Below are positions 41,180 to 53,843 of a DNA stretch of 64,000 nucleotides, in pieces (within the stretch, counting starts at the first letter, position 1; the number at the start of each line of letters is the position of its first letter). The stretch covers positions 930,001-994,000 of the forward strand of contig CM049992.1 in the NCBI GenBank assembly GCA_016630955.3, written 5' to 3'. A model generated the notes under the pieces. It saw only the letters and a program-made list of their open reading frames with translations. It was not told where the DNA came from and did no database searches. Source of the stretch: Didymella arachidicola. Lineage: Eukaryota; Ascomycota; Dothideomycetes; Pleosporales; Didymellaceae. Position numbers and translations under genes: made by a program.

Positions 41180-43734
41180 CTATACCTGCTGGATATAGTT
41201 GGCAGGGACACTTCGGACGACGCCATCCTTCTCAACGTCTGCCCACCCGTCCCCGGCTTCCATGTTGATAAGAACAAAACGCTCGCCCTCGGCCATCGAG
41301 TGTTCAACGTCACTTTGTGCGTTGTACTCGTACAGCGCCTCAACGTATTTGAGCTTCTTCGCGCCCCGTTTCGGTGCCACAGCTGGCCCCTTCTTCTTGC
41401 CGCCGGTCAATTGAGCCGCAAGATTTGTTGTAGACGCTGACGACGCAGAGTACGTTGAGTCAGGCCGTGTTGAAGAAAAGGTGGACGCAGTAGTGGGTGG
41501 TGTCGCTGCAGCAAGGATCTCGACGTACGAAGCGGGGACGAGACCTTCCTTGCTTCCGGCGCGGACTTTCATCCACCCAGACCCGTCTGTGCGGTTTGTA
41601 AGCGATATGTCCAGGAGATATTGAAGCATAGGAGTGATCGTGAGGGAGGACCTACCATCAGTTTCTAGGATGGTGACATCGCGCCCAGCAGCAACCGATA
41701 TCTCGCCTTCGCCGCCGGCCTCATAAGCATACAACATTCTGCCCTTGACTTCTGGCGCCCCAGATGCTGGCGGCGGAGCGTCCTCATCAGCCCTGATATA
41801 AGCTGCAGGAGGCGGTGCAATGACTCGATGTTTCCTACCACCTATCGCGGGCGCCTTTTTCTCTGCTGGCGGCTCCTCAGCGGTCGGTGACATCCCTCCG
41901 GATATGGACCTGTGAGCTGTTGCTGAATAGCCGGAGCTGAGCGTATTCATTGAGTTCACGGTGTCGCTCCTGCCTAGCCGTGGCATATCAGCCGTGGACA
42001 CCGCAGCAGCGCCGTTTGTTGATGTGACAGTGTGTGATGCTTTTTGTCGCTCGTCCTTGAGCTTCTTCTTTTCTTCCTTTGACTGCTCTCCTGGGCAATC
42101 TGCGGGGACCTTCAGCTCACACTTGCTATGACATGTGTAGCCGCAATCTCTACAGTCGAAGCCTTTTGCCGACAAACCCCATATCCTGTCGCCACACAGA
42201 TCGCAATTTGTGGGTATCTTGAAAGTCTGAGACTTGAAATTGTGGTTTCTTGCGCCGATGCTGACATCGCCGACCACAGAAGTGATAGTTGAAACCTCCA
42301 CCTCAGCGGTAACCTTCTGTTTCTCGATTTCGTGGGCCTGCTCCTGTATTGCGAAAATAGCACGGACTACATCAACTTCGTCCCTCTTGTCCTTCCCCTC
42401 TTTGATGTTTCGTCGCACAGCCTTCGCATTCTCGACCTCCTTCAATTTTTTGTCTAGATCTCGCTTGTACTCTCCGAGCGAGCCTTTCGTCTTTAACAAC
42501 ACGTTCCGTAAAAAGGTGACTGCAGACTCATCCACAGCCAAGTTCCCATCGTCCAACCACACTGGACTTGGTTCGAACTGGAAGTCGCCCGGTTCCTGCC
42601 ACCCGCCCGCATTGTGTCTGACGAACATCATCGAGTCCAGCAGGGGGTTGTTACGGGGGATTTCGGCGGAAAGATGCTGTAGATATTCGGTACTGCGTGT
42701 AAGCGTTTGGGTCTCAATCGATGCGGCTAACGACCAGATTGCGTTCAACTTGTTGACGCGGGTTTCTGATAAGTCTTGCATACTCTGCTTTGCTGTTAGT
42801 CGCAGATGGAGAATGAGAACTCGATATACTTACGTCCAGCAACTCAGGAACATACTCATGGTAATACATCTCCTTCTGCTTGTTTGTGACGTTGATTGTG
42901 ATGAGATAGCTGTTCTTGACGTTGCGCATTTCGACCTGTTGTTGCTCGAAAGCGTTCCGTGCCTTGTTCTTGCCATGATCGAAAGCACCATCGACTTTCT
43001 TGCGGCGACTCTCGACTTCCTGGCATGCACTATCATATTTGGCCTTGGTCTTGCGTAGTTCAGCGTACTGGCCGTCTCGTTCCTTCTCAAGTTTTGTTGC
43101 GTAGTCGCCGTGAAGTTTACGAAGCTCTTCGGTCCGGGTCGCAAGCGTCTTCAATGGATCGGCGAGTTGTGAAATGAGGGCCATGGCAAATTGGTCATGT
43201 TCAGTCGCGCGTTGTTCGAGGGTGTTGAGTTGCACTCCCCATGTGGTCATAGAGGCACTGCACAGCTATTAGTGGATGTCATGCCTCTTGCCAGCTTCGA
43301 GACCGCACCTCTCCAGCGAGCCTGGAGTGACCGTCGGTGTGTCACCGACGCTCAGGCTGCTCACTTTCCGTGCCTTCTTCTCATAGTACTTCTTTGCCAG
43401 TGCGCTAAGCTTTTGAGAGTACTCCTTCTCGATGGCGCTTCGTTCGCGGTAGAATTGCTGTATGTCGTCGAGCCAGGTGATGCCTCCAGAGACCTGAGCC
43501 TCGAATCAGCATAATGTTGGCTGGTCGCAGCATTCGTGAACGTTGCCAGCGGAATCCAGTGCTGTACGAGAGAGTTCCGTGAGAGCGTTCAGGAGACGTA
43601 CCCAAGCGTTGACTGTCTTGAAGCCATCCTGTGAATTATCCGTGTCAGTCCATGTTACGGCGGTGCAGTCTTAGGGTTCGGCAACCGTGTACCTTCAGTT
43701 CAGCGCCGAATTGCGGCGCAATATCGACCTCCAT
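41180..43734 (-). CDS. bzz1: Bzz1-type F-BAR/C1/SH3 actin-patch protein, apparent frameshift in exon 2
   Basis: This is an endocytic actin-patch adaptor that binds membranes through an F-BAR domain and recruits the WASP machinery by SH3 domains. Six exons: 43734..43693, 43629..43602, 43493..43309, 43257..42834, 42784..41656, 41586..41180. Exon 1 reads MEVDIAPQFGAELK. The F-BAR continues with WLDDIQQFYRERSAIEKEY and KEMYYHEYVPELLDSMQDLS. A complete C1 zinc finger follows (HNFKSQTFKIPTNCDLCG, CRDCGYTCHSKC). SH3-1 contains GRMLYAYEAGGEGEISVAAG and SH3-2 contains VEALYEYNAQSDVEHSMAEG. One surplus base in exon 2 breaks the frame; without it the protein would have 737 residues. The last intron (69 nt, no stop) is a multiple of three. 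An in-frame ATG at 43628 avoids the break but loses the conserved N-terminus. Confidence 0.9.
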
Positions 43735-44362
43735 GTTGCTGTATAGGTGGTAGAGCAAATGCTAGTGCATATGCGATCGGCGCATCGAACCAGGAGGGAA
43801 CGTTCGCTCACAGAGAGCGTTGGTTGAAGGGCCTCGGGGCTCCAACTGGCGGCCCAATTGAAGTGGGGGTCGAGGGCTGGACGCGGTGCGCGCCGAGCAG
43901 AGTGGCCGGGATCTTTGCCGTTCTTACTTTCACACTGCGCGATTGCTAGCGATGTGTAATACTTGACTGTGGGGAGTGAAGGTCGTCGTTATAACGTCAT
44001 CGACGATAGCAGAATCCACGTTGCTTCCACTTCGCACGTTGGCATCTGCTGTTCATGCAGGTGCAATCGGAGCAGCCTTGCCGCCTAAAACAGCCTAGCG
44101 CTCAGGCACCTTCCGCCTGGAACTTCCCCGCGATGAGCGCAGCAAATAGCTTTTGTTCGCGTTCTTTGACCTGCACAAACAACGAGATATAGTTTCCATT
44201 GACCGCAACCACCAATCTCTTCAAGGGATCTCCCAAACTACGACCTCGCCGCAAGCTTACACGACTCCCATTCGAGCTCGCCAGTACACATCAAGGCGCC
44301 CCGCCCGCGTTACCTGCTCACCGCGTCACCTCACGCTCCTGCAAACAAGCGCGTTTCTCAAC
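43735..44362. other. Divergent intergenic region (bzz1 / dbp5)
   Basis: This 628-bp interval contains both promoters and the dbp5 leader. No other gene is seen. Confidence 0.5.
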
Positions 44363-46001
44363 ATGTCTTCCACCGAAGAGCACAAGACTACGTCATGGGC
44401 GGATGCTACAGAAGAGGAGGCCACAGCAAAGAAGGCTCCTGCAGAGGACTCCACGGACAGTCCCGCAGAAGCTCCCACAAAAGAGAGCTCACTCGCACAG
44501 GCTCAAATCGACGGCAGTGGACCTCCAGGCAACGGCTCTAAGATGGTCGAGACTGAGTTCAATGTCGAGGTTAAGCTTGCGGATATGCAGGCGGACCCGA
44601 ATAACCCTCTGTTCTCTGCGAAGACATTCGAGGAGCTCAAGCTGTAAGCAAGGAAGGTCGCACCTGCGATGTCAGTACACTAAGTTGAAACAGCTCTGAA
44701 GACCTTCTCCAAGGCATTCGCTCCATGAACTTCCGCACGCCATCGAAGATCCAAGAGAAAGCTCTGCCTCTGCTGCTCATGGACCCTCCCACAAACATGA
44801 TTGCGCAATCGCAGTCCGGTACCGGAAAGACAGCCGCATTCTCTTTGAATTGTCTGTCGCGCGTAGACTTATCGAAGCTGCAGCCGCAAGCGCTGGTACT
44901 CGCGCCCAGCCGAGAGCTTGCCCGTCAGATTCTGGGCGTCATTACGCACATGGGACAGTTTATGCAGGGCCTCAAGACAATGGCGGCAATCCCTGATCCA
45001 TCCAGGCGTGGCCAGAAGTTTGAGGCGCATATTCTTGTTGGGACACCAGGTACTGTCACAGATATGTTGAGGAGGCGTCTTATTGACCCCAAGGGCATCA
45101 AGATCCTTGTACTCGATGAGGCCGACAACATGCTTGACCAGCAAGGTCTGGGTGAGCAGTGCACTCGTGCCAAGACGTGAGTATCAATGCGCCGGATTGC
45201 TCATGTAGACACTAACAACTTCAGAATGCTTCCCAAAGACTGTCAGACGGTACTGTTCTCTGCTACATTTCCCGAAAACGTCATCTCATACGCCAATCGT
45301 TTTGCGCCCAACGCCAACGTACTGACTCTTGCGCACGACGACTTGACCATCGAGGGTATCAAGCAGCTTTGCATCGATATTGGAGACGACACCGACAAGT
45401 TTACGACGCTGCTGAAGTTCTACGGTCTCATGACACAAGCTTCCTCGATCATCTTTGTGCGTACACGCCGAACTGCAGAGGAGCTTGAGCGTCGCATGAC
45501 AGCTGAGGGACACAAGGTCGCGCAGCTCAGCGGTGCTATGGAAGGCCCTGATCGTGATGCAATCATCGACAAGTTTAGGTCTGGTGAGGCGAAGGTGCTG
45601 ATTACGACGAATGTGCTCGCTCGTGGGATAGATGTGCAGTCCGTGACCATGGTTATCAACTACGTGAGCACCTGGTCCGCAACGCCACTCGATCTTGTAC
45701 TGACACCTTATAGGACGTACCCACCATGGCTAATGGCTTCGACCCCGACCCCGAGACGTACCTTCACCGTATCGGTCGTACCGGCCGTTTCGGACGCGTT
45801 GGCGTTGCGCTCACGTTCGTCCATGACAAGAACAGCTGGAATCAGCTGAAAGCTATTATGGAATACTTCAAGACTGACGCTGTCCCAATTGACACAAGCG
45901 ACTGGGATGCCGTTGAGGAGCTCATCCAGGCGGTCATCAAGAGCTCTCGTGCAGGCAAGACGACCGAGGAGATGAATGCTATCGTCAGTGGTGACGCTTA
46001 G
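44363..46001 (+). CDS. dbp5: ATP-dependent RNA helicase Dbp5
   Basis: This DEAD-box helicase releases export factors from mRNA at the cytoplasmic face of the nuclear pore. Four exons, 44363..44643, 44694..45176, 45225..45663 and 45714..46001, with introns of 48-50 nt, give 496 residues. The acidic Ala/Glu/Ser-rich N-terminus (SSTEEHKTTSWADATEEE) leads to the Q-motif region (FRTPSKIQEKALPLLL). Helicase motifs follow in order: I AQSQSGTGKT, Ia PSRELA, Ib GTPGT, II DEAD, III SAT, IV IIFVRTRRTAEEL, V TTNVLARGID and VI HRIGRTGRFGR. The segment PTMANGFDPDPETY is characteristic of Dbp5. The ATG at 44363 was chosen because the frame upstream is leader sequence. Confidence 0.96.
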
Positions 46002-46436
46002 TCGACAGGAGCGAGATGGCTGGGACATCCTCCCGGTTTGATATGAGATAAACATGTACGAGCATGTGGAAATGGAAAATACACCGTAGCGCCGATCTAC
46101 GTTGTATACTCAGGAATGGTAGAGACATTGTCCCTTATAGCGAGCATGGCCATCTGTATATGCATGCCCGGAAGATAGACACGACACATGCAAATTTCGA
46201 GATACCCAACACTTACGTTCGGCACATCGCCTAAAGGCTAGAAATGCCTCATGTGATGCTCCAGTGATCGACAGCCCCAAAAGATGTGTTATCAAATCAG
46301 ATATGCTCTATGCCAGTTGTGGTATCATAGCTTTCCCATCAGCCCCCAATTCTCGTGCGCATCCCAACGTGCCTCAGCTCAGCATAGCTGACACACATCA
46401 ATACCGCAGATGCCTCTCGCCTATCGTGCTTTGCGC
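46002..46436. other. Convergent intergenic region, 435 bp
   Basis: This interval holds the 3' ends of dbp5 and the peroxidase gene. Nothing else is seen. Confidence 0.5.
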
Positions 46437-47280
46437 CTATTTGCCCTCAAGCTCCTTTACAATATCGGCCTTCAGGTCCTCAGGCTTCTTCGTGCTGGCC
46501 CAGCGGCCCTTGACCTTGCCATCCTTGCCAATAAGGAACTTCTCGAAGTTCCACTTGACGCGCTTCAAGCCCATCAACCCGGGCTTCTCGTTCTTCAGCC
46601 ACTCGAAGGCCGGGTCTGCGTTATCACCGTTGACCTATCTCACTGTCAGCTTGGGGTCCTCCGCTTGCGCCCAGACGTCCCCGACGAAGCAGACGAGGGT
46701 TATGCCAAAGGTTCATGAACATACATCGATCTTGCCCAGTACGGGAAAGCTAACGCCGTAGTTCAGCTGGCAGAACTCCTGGATCTGATCGTTGGATCCA
46801 GGATCCTGGCCACCGAACTGGTTGCAGGGGAAGCCGAGGAACTCGACCTTGTCGCCGTAAGTGCCCTTCAGCTCCTTGTACAGCTTCTCCAGCCCTGCGA
46901 ATTGCGGCGTGAATCCGCACTTGGACGCTGTGTTGATAACCAGCACTACTTTGCCGTTCAGTTTCGACAATGGGTACTCGCTGCCCTTCTCTGGTTGTCT
47001 CGGTTAGCTGTTGCGCAGAAATGTGGTGGAGCACAGCGAGCGCGGAAGAAGACGTACTGTCTTTGGGCGTGAAGTCGAAGAACGAGGTTGCGGAGGCCAT
47101 GGCTGATGTGTCTGTTGCTTTGTTCCAGAAAGTTCGCGTGTGGGTGTACGGAGATGTAGGGGAAGTGGCAGTTTTGCGTGGTGCAGGATAGCAGGAAAGT
47201 GTTGTTATAAGGCGCTGCTGTTGCACACATCTCGCGGCTGTCGCGATGCGCGGGGCACTAGACCTCGCCGCTCCAATCAT
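46437..47280 (-). CDS. Glutathione-peroxidase-like thiol peroxidase (Gpx3/Hyr1 type)
   Basis: This is a 2-Cys peroxidase of the fungal Gpx3/Hyr1 group, which reduces peroxides with thioredoxin and can relay oxidant signals to bZIP factors. Exons 47280..47058, 46990..46725 and 46634..46437 (introns 67 and 90 nt) give 228 residues. The peroxidatic cysteine lies in NTASKCGFTPQFAGLE, the resolving cysteine in FLGFPCNQFGGQDPGSND and the catalytic Trp/Asn in VKWNFEKFLIGKDG. The first 60 residues form a basic Ser/Thr/Arg-rich leader (APRIATAARCVQQQRLITTL) typical of mitochondrial import. A second ATG at 47100 (MASATSFFDFTPKD) matches the usual cytosolic start, giving 168 residues. Both starts are in frame. 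Confidence 0.93.
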
Positions 47281-48282
47281 GTCATGTGAAAGCTCCCAAA
47301 AACCCAGATCAGTAAATTCTTCTTGACCAAAAACCTATCAGATCACAAATCAGCCCGTATTGGGCGTATGAGCTGCTTCTGGGCCAAGTCGATATTCACA
47401 GCTTACCAAATCTGCTGGCGCGAGCGTGATTCGATGACTCGATGCCTCGGTCGCAGCGGACGAACTGCGGCGCAATAGCGTTCGCAGGCGGGCAGGCGAT
47501 GACGTTATTCGACCTTTTGGGCGGCGAAGATGCCAGATTCGGATGCGCTGCGGTCTGAGCGGAGGGTGCAGGACTGTGATCCGGGAGATTGGCTGTCAGA
47601 GCATGTAGGCCGGAGTAGACCGAGGTGAGTACCGCGCGATAAGGAATGGGATATCACAAAGCACCTAGGTCGAGAACTATCGTGCGTAGCAAACATAACC
47701 AAAAACATTGACTGAAGCGTTTAAATATACCTGAATTCAATGGAACTTCTACATTAATTGGGATGCAAGCTGTTATCCCTCACTGTGAAGCGCGGGCAGC
47801 GCATCTTACATGAGCGACCAATGTCGCCTTTCTCCCAAAGACAATAATTCCAATGCTAGCAAATGACCACCAACTCCAGTAAGCATCAAAACAAGTTGAT
47901 CAATCTAGTATCATCCATTTCTACACTCATGCCATTCCTAATGCAATGAGCGGGAACTGGGTCCCTTTACCCCTATGGGGTTGCTATTGCGCAAAGCGCT
48001 CCAGTGGTCCGGGTCGGGCAGTCCTTGGTGTTCAGTCCACGGCAGGGACATATCCTGTAGGAAGGGAACCTCTAGGGAAAGGCGCATCCGTCCGGTACAT
48101 GGGAAGTCAACATCCGCTAGGGCGGGAGATCCATCCAGGCATGTGGAGAACGCAGCAAAAGCCAAGGCATGCAGGGTACAAACATGCCAGGCTATGGGGA
48201 AAGAAGTGTGCCGGAAACTCGGGCGCAAACAAACCTTGCTCAGGCGTCGAATAGACCAGAGTCCAACGAAGTCTCGCTTCAT
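47281..48282. other. Intergenic, 1 kb
   Basis: This is the peroxidase promoter side and the 3' flank of the C2H2 gene. No supported gene is seen. Confidence 0.5.
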
Positions 48283-50184
48283 TCAGCCGCCATGCTTGAA
48301 TTTCGTACTGATGTCGTGCAGTGCCATGACATCCTGGCTAAGCTTCAGATCGTCGGACAGCTCATTGGGACCAGTAAGGTTGGTCAGGAAGTCGATAATG
48401 TGCTGCTTCTTGCTTGCGAAGTCTTGGGCAAGCTGGTCGCGACGCTGTTGAAGCTGCTGCTCAGCAGTGAGCTTGACAACTTTCTGACGCTTCTCAGAGA
48501 AATCTTCAGCGGAAGCCTTGCGCTTGCGGGAGACAAATTTGCGTGAGACCTGAGCTTGCAGAGGTGGGGAAGGCTCGGTGGTGGGACCGTCAAACTGGTG
48601 AACACGCTTCATGTGGTCGAAGAGGTTGTAACGACGAGGAAATCCGTGTCCAGGAACTGCACGCTCGCAATCCTGGAAGTGACAGAGATGAGGCCGGGCG
48701 CCGTGTCCATGCATACCGTGAGCCTCGCGCTCGTGGCGCAGCAAGCAAGCAGTTGAGGAAAACTGAACACCAACACATGTCTTCTTGTTGCAGCGGAACG
48801 GTTTCAGGTGCGAGTCGACGTACTTGTCGTAGTTGCACTTAAGAGGTGTAGGCTTGTGGGTGCAACCGGCTTTGCCCTCCTCGGGACAGTGATATTTGCC
48901 ATCCTTATTAGGACCCTGTTGGTAGAGAGCGTGGCTGCGAGCAACCTTTGTGCGCTCCTCCTCAAGCTTGACTTCTGCGTCGATGGGTGATTGAACAACC
49001 TCTTGTCCGGTCAGGGACTGAGGTTCAAGAGATGTGGATGCACTCTCCTCTGTATCATTTCTAGATTTGTTAGGTCAAATTCATTCCTGACTAGCGATTC
49101 AACTTACTTCTGTTGGATGTACTGTGACTGCTCGAAGTCGACGGTTTGGGGCAGTTGTGCACTAAGTGTGCTGGTCGGTGACGCAACGAAAGCGTTAAAA
49201 CCAGCATCGTTAGACGAAGTTCGTCGCGACAGCGGGTGAGCGGTGTAGGATGACGAGCTGCGTACGGGGGTAGGGCGCACGTTGCTCCAGTGGCGCTGAA
49301 CAGGCGCTGCCGAGTTGAACATCGTCTCGTTCGAGTCTGTGGGGTAGGACGTGAAGTTGTACGCACTGGGGTACTGAGATTCAGCGGGACCCCATACACT
49401 GACTGCGGGCGTAGTGGTGAATCGCGATGTGTTTGGAGTTGGGTAGAGAGAGAAGTCCTGCCCAGTAGTGTAGTTAGCAAATCCCATGGATCCATCCTGA
49501 GCATCCCAGGCAGCGGGAAGTTGCATCTGGTTCAAGTCCTGGAAGTTGTTGTAGCTGTCAGAGCTCATTGATGGCGAGTAGATGTCGCTACCAACAAAGG
49601 GAGCACCCATCGTGCTTTGGCTATCCTGGGAGAAGGGCTGTGGTCTCTTGGTTCCGCGCCGGCTTGCGCTAGTCTGGCTCTGATATGCGCTGTCCATGCT
49701 GCACTGGGAGGCAGTGTCCTTAAAGTCAAACAGCTCAGTTTGCATGTCCTGGAAGTCGGAAGAAAAAGAAAGTTCCTGTCCTGAGCCAAGGGGTGTAGGG
49801 ATATCCTTTCGCCACTCAGTGATGTTGGAGATGTAGAAATCAGCCTCCGGTGGTGAGTCGAAGAGTGATACGCTGAACGCAGGGGTTAGTGCCCAGACCA
49901 AATAGCAATGTGTAGCAAAAACGATATAGAAAAAGAAAGCGCCGTGTTAGTAGTGCCAGAGCCTGGAACGTAAGTCAGCATGTTGAGACGCCTGGGTGGA
50001 GAGTAATACGCACCGGTCGAAGAAGTGACGTTCAATGTCAGCCAGGTCGAGTACGTAACCAGTTATCCAGTAAGCTATACTTCAAGTATACCGGTCCTCC
50101 AATAGTCAGGCCTTCAAGCCAATGATGGTGACAAGAGTCCAGTAATGGTCCAGTTACACGGCGATGCAGAGTCCACGGAGCCAT
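48283..50184 (-). CDS. C2H2 zinc-finger transcription factor, tentative first two exons
   Basis: This is a nuclear regulator with two C-terminal C2H2 fingers. Exons 49872..49108 and 49060..48283 (47-nt intron) are firm. The fingers are CNKKTC...CLLRHEREAH and CHFQDC...NLFDHMKRVH, preceded by a Cys/His segment (KYHCPEEGKAGCTHKP) and followed by a basic patch (SRKRKAS) and coiled coil. The N-terminal half is Ser/Gln/Tyr-rich. No ATG precedes the 49872 acceptor, so upstream exons are needed. 50074..50014 (YWITGYVLDLADIERHFFD) joins in frame by a 141-nt intron, and 50184..50160 (MAPWTLHR) by an 85-nt intron, giving 542 residues in all. The first donor (GTGTAA) is weak, so the 5' end is provisional. 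I do not know the orthologue's name. Confidence 0.8.
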
Positions 50185-53100
50185 ATTAGGGTGGCCGCCT
50201 GTTTTGAGGCTTTACACGTCCTTCAACACGACGTCAAGTCAGTTTCGAAGACCAAATGAGGTTGGGTAGACAGGAAAGGCATTCATGAGCCTTCTGTACG
50301 TACGTTGTCCCTCTCCAAGTTGCTCCGACAATTGACGCTGCGTGGTCAAACCACTGCAATTAGCAGCTATGGGTATGGAGGATGGGCATCCTCAGGGCAA
50401 CTCCTGGTGTGGGCAATTCCTTCGGTGAATCCAGCAGCGAGGTAGTCAAAGGTTGTGGAAGCCTTCCTTGGGTCGATACTCCGTGACATGGTAGTCGATT
50501 GTTGCATAGCTGAGTCGAACAAGAACATAAATGAACGACGTCGCCAGTGTGTTGCACGTCTACGAATATTGCTTGGCACTGCAGCAGATGTGTCGGATGA
50601 TCCGCGGCCGGAAGCGAGAACCGCCCGGGGGTCATACATCCGACATTTTGAGAGCTCTGACTTTGAAGCTCCGAACTCGGCACACCGAGGGATCGAGTTG
50701 TTGAGTCTAGGGGTACTGTGCAGCTCCATTGTTGTGTCTACTTGTCGTACCTCAGGAAGAGATATCCGGAAAAATGGTCCAAAGCGCCCCGAGGAACGGG
50801 GTAAGCTGGAATATCCTCTGGTACATCCATGGGAACGGAGAACTCCTGGGTAAAAAATCCTGTGGAACGGATGTCCGTGTGGAAGTCCTGTAGCCTGGAT
50901 GCTAGATGGCGGCGAAAACAGCAGAAACAGTAAACGGAACGCATGTACATGATCTGAGCACAACAGGGTATCGAGAACAAAAAGCAGCAAAACAATCAAG
51001 CAAAACGATAGGGGAAACCGTTGGGCAGTAAGTACCTGGTAAAGGCTCCGTCTGGGCTCCGAATTGTCATCCTGAGCGTGGGCTCTTATTGATCTTATTG
51101 AATTGATAAGATTTCGTTGATATACCGCACGAAACTTGTGTCGTAATAGCGGTTCTGATGATGGCGAGAGTCGTCGAGAGTTTGGTGCGATGAGTGAGAG
51201 GAGGATGAGGGGAAACGAGGTGAACAAATGTGGGCAGGAGATGCTGACCGGTGCGCTTCCTGGGCAGGAAGTGACAACGCAGCAGTTGTAACCAAATCCA
51301 GGCTAGCGTCCAAATTTGATACGATGTGAGGCCATAGCACGTCCAAAATCCTGCTGAAGTCCACGGTCCCTCGGCTCGTCCGAACAACATTGGTTGTAAA
51401 TTCGCGCCCGGGTCGAGGGGCAGTCACACCTCTTATGATACTGCGCATAGTGGCACATTGAGACGGGATCCCTCCTCGAGAAGCGCCGCGACGGAGCCTT
51501 CTTTTCGGCGAAATGTTCGTGATTTTCACGGCAGAAAGGCAATCATTTCCAGTTTGAACGAGGAAAATCAGGGCCATGTCGCACCTGTTATGCTGGGTGC
51601 CGTGAAGTGGAAGGAATCAACGTTGACGGACCGCCAACCGCGCCTTGGGGATGCGGCTCGAGGACGGCGCCAAACCTGCCAACCTTGAATTTTGGTTCCT
51701 GTGCGCGTACAAGGAGGGTCAACGCGGACTTCTTTTTCGTCCAGCGTCAGATCTACGAACACAGGCGTGTGGCGGAGCAATGCCGCCGACAAATCGCAGT
51801 TCAACAGATTGCAATATGAATGGTTGGAAAATGAAGCCAGCGTGCAAGGATTGATGAACCAGAGTTCATTTGATATTGCCTTTCAACAGTGCTTCAGTCG
51901 CAGAGCGGCGGAGGTAACGTTGACAGCGCCTCGTGACAGATGGTCACTTTCACGACACCCGGACACACGACACGAATACTTACTGGCACCCATTTCCCGA
52001 ACGTTCCGTCGCACCAAGGCGTCAGCAGCTGTGCTTGAATCACCTCGTACTGCAGGTTGGTACGAACAGAGGCATGACAGAACTTTGGACGGACAAAGGC
52101 TTTGTTCTGTGCACAAAGGATCAAGCACCAAGCCTGGCGTTAAACTGATTGTACACAATTGCAGATCACAGGTACGCAAGCGCAAGCGCAAGCGCATGAG
52201 TGATAGTCCTATTTTCCTGTTAGCGCTTACTCGATAAGAAGCTACGCAAAAGCTAGTGTATTTGATAACATCAGATAGGAGCGAAAGACATTGCTGAATT
52301 TGTTTCCACAATGGCCTAGTAGACCTTCGGCTGAACTATGCTTATAAAAGTTGTATCATCACGAAAAGGGAAGGGATGTGAGAAGAGGGATGATGACTTA
52401 CGATTACTTGTGTGCACACGCAGTAACCTGCTTAGAAGCACACTGCTGATCAAGGGGCAGATGTGTTCAGCTTGCGAGCTGAAGAACCGACTTGGTGATC
52501 GCGGGTAGATCAGACACACCTGATGGAGAGCACGAGCTCAACAGAGGATACTGTTGATTATTCGGCAGCCGGCTAAAAGTGAGAGTTCGCGCCGGCCCAG
52601 CAGGTCCCTGAAGATCGCGGGCCTGAGGCCTGAACCTGCGCTGCCCAACGGCAGCCTCAAAGCAACACATAGGCTGCACGTCTTCCCCGCCTGCCTCATT
52701 CAAAGTCATCTTGAATCAAAGACGTGTTTAGTGGTGATCGGCATATCGTGATGTCAGCCTCTCTAGGGCGACCAGAGGTTGCGAAAGCTTGCGAGGTGGT
52801 GCATATGATAGAGGTGGCTTAATTAAGGAGAAAGAGCAAAATCTGCAGAAGAGTGTCGCTTCCCGGCAAAACTAAATTGCCGACTACACTTGCCCTCTTT
52901 TGGTTCCATGACATCACGGAGGTCTCCCAACTTCCAAACGACGATCAGTCCAACGATCAGCAGAGATGAGTATCTCCACCTTCGCGGAAAAAACGTGGTG
53001 CACCAGGACGCCTTTGTGCAACATCAAGAAGTCGGGGTTTCGAGGAGTGACATCAGAGCAGTGAAGCATTACAGACCTGCACACGTGCAGTCTCCGTCAC

Positions 53101-53843
53101 CGTAGCCAGTTTACAGCGGAAGAACGATCGGAAAAGATTGAAGCAGTTTCGGACCGCAGCTCAGCCGCTAATTCAACAGCTACCCTTAGTCAAGACACCT
53201 GTCGACACACGCCCTCCAATCCAATCACGTTGTACCAAATTCTGCATCATTGTCATCGCCCGCGACCTGCTCAGTCGGACCGGATCCGCTTCCCGCAAGA
53301 ATAGTTAGTGCGATCGCCCATTTGGTAGGCCCTCGATCTCATCGCGAGGTCTATGAGGCTCATGAATACCGTTGCAAGGCTGGTGCACTGGACTGAAAGC
53401 TCCCAAGGGCAAAGAGCTGCGTTCAGTGTCAGGATCGAGCATGCCAGAACCCCTGCTTCCAGCGCGTAAGGTGAGGTGCTTTGTTATCTTTCCAATTTCT
53501 TACTCGTCGAAACTTAGTGCAGGCATGCGATTCGAAAGTGTGTTAAGCACGCTCACCACTCATGTCATCTCATTGTTACAGACGTTCGCCAGGGTCCAGC
53601 TGCATGGAGAGTGCGGGGAAGCCATGAACCATCATTGATTGGTACGATCGTGTATCAACTGCGTAATGCTCGCATGACACGCGATCGGGGCTGCTCATGA
53701 GAGCTTCAGCTGAGTTCGAGAGGGGTTTATGTACCATAGCGTTTCCTCGATATACAGTCTCACACCTCAATCCGCAAACTTCTCCTACAAATATATTATC
53801 CAAATTATCATATATCTCACGTCGAAATCCCTTCTCTACCATC
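50185..53843. other. 3.7-kb region upstream of the C2H2 gene without a firm gene
   Basis: A 286-codon minus-strand frame (51227..50367) and several overlapping frames are present. They are Ser/Arg/His-rich without motifs, and I read them as chance frames in the promoter and leader of the C2H2 gene. A 6-bp repeat (GCAAGC) lies near 52175..52195. Start-codon-bearing short frames are common here. Nothing else is recognisable. Confidence 0.45.

Noticed and set aside
50367..51227. 286-codon minus-strand frame upstream of the C2H2 gene
   Set aside because: No motif, unusual composition, overlaps other open frames; more likely promoter/leader DNA. Transcript data could revive it.
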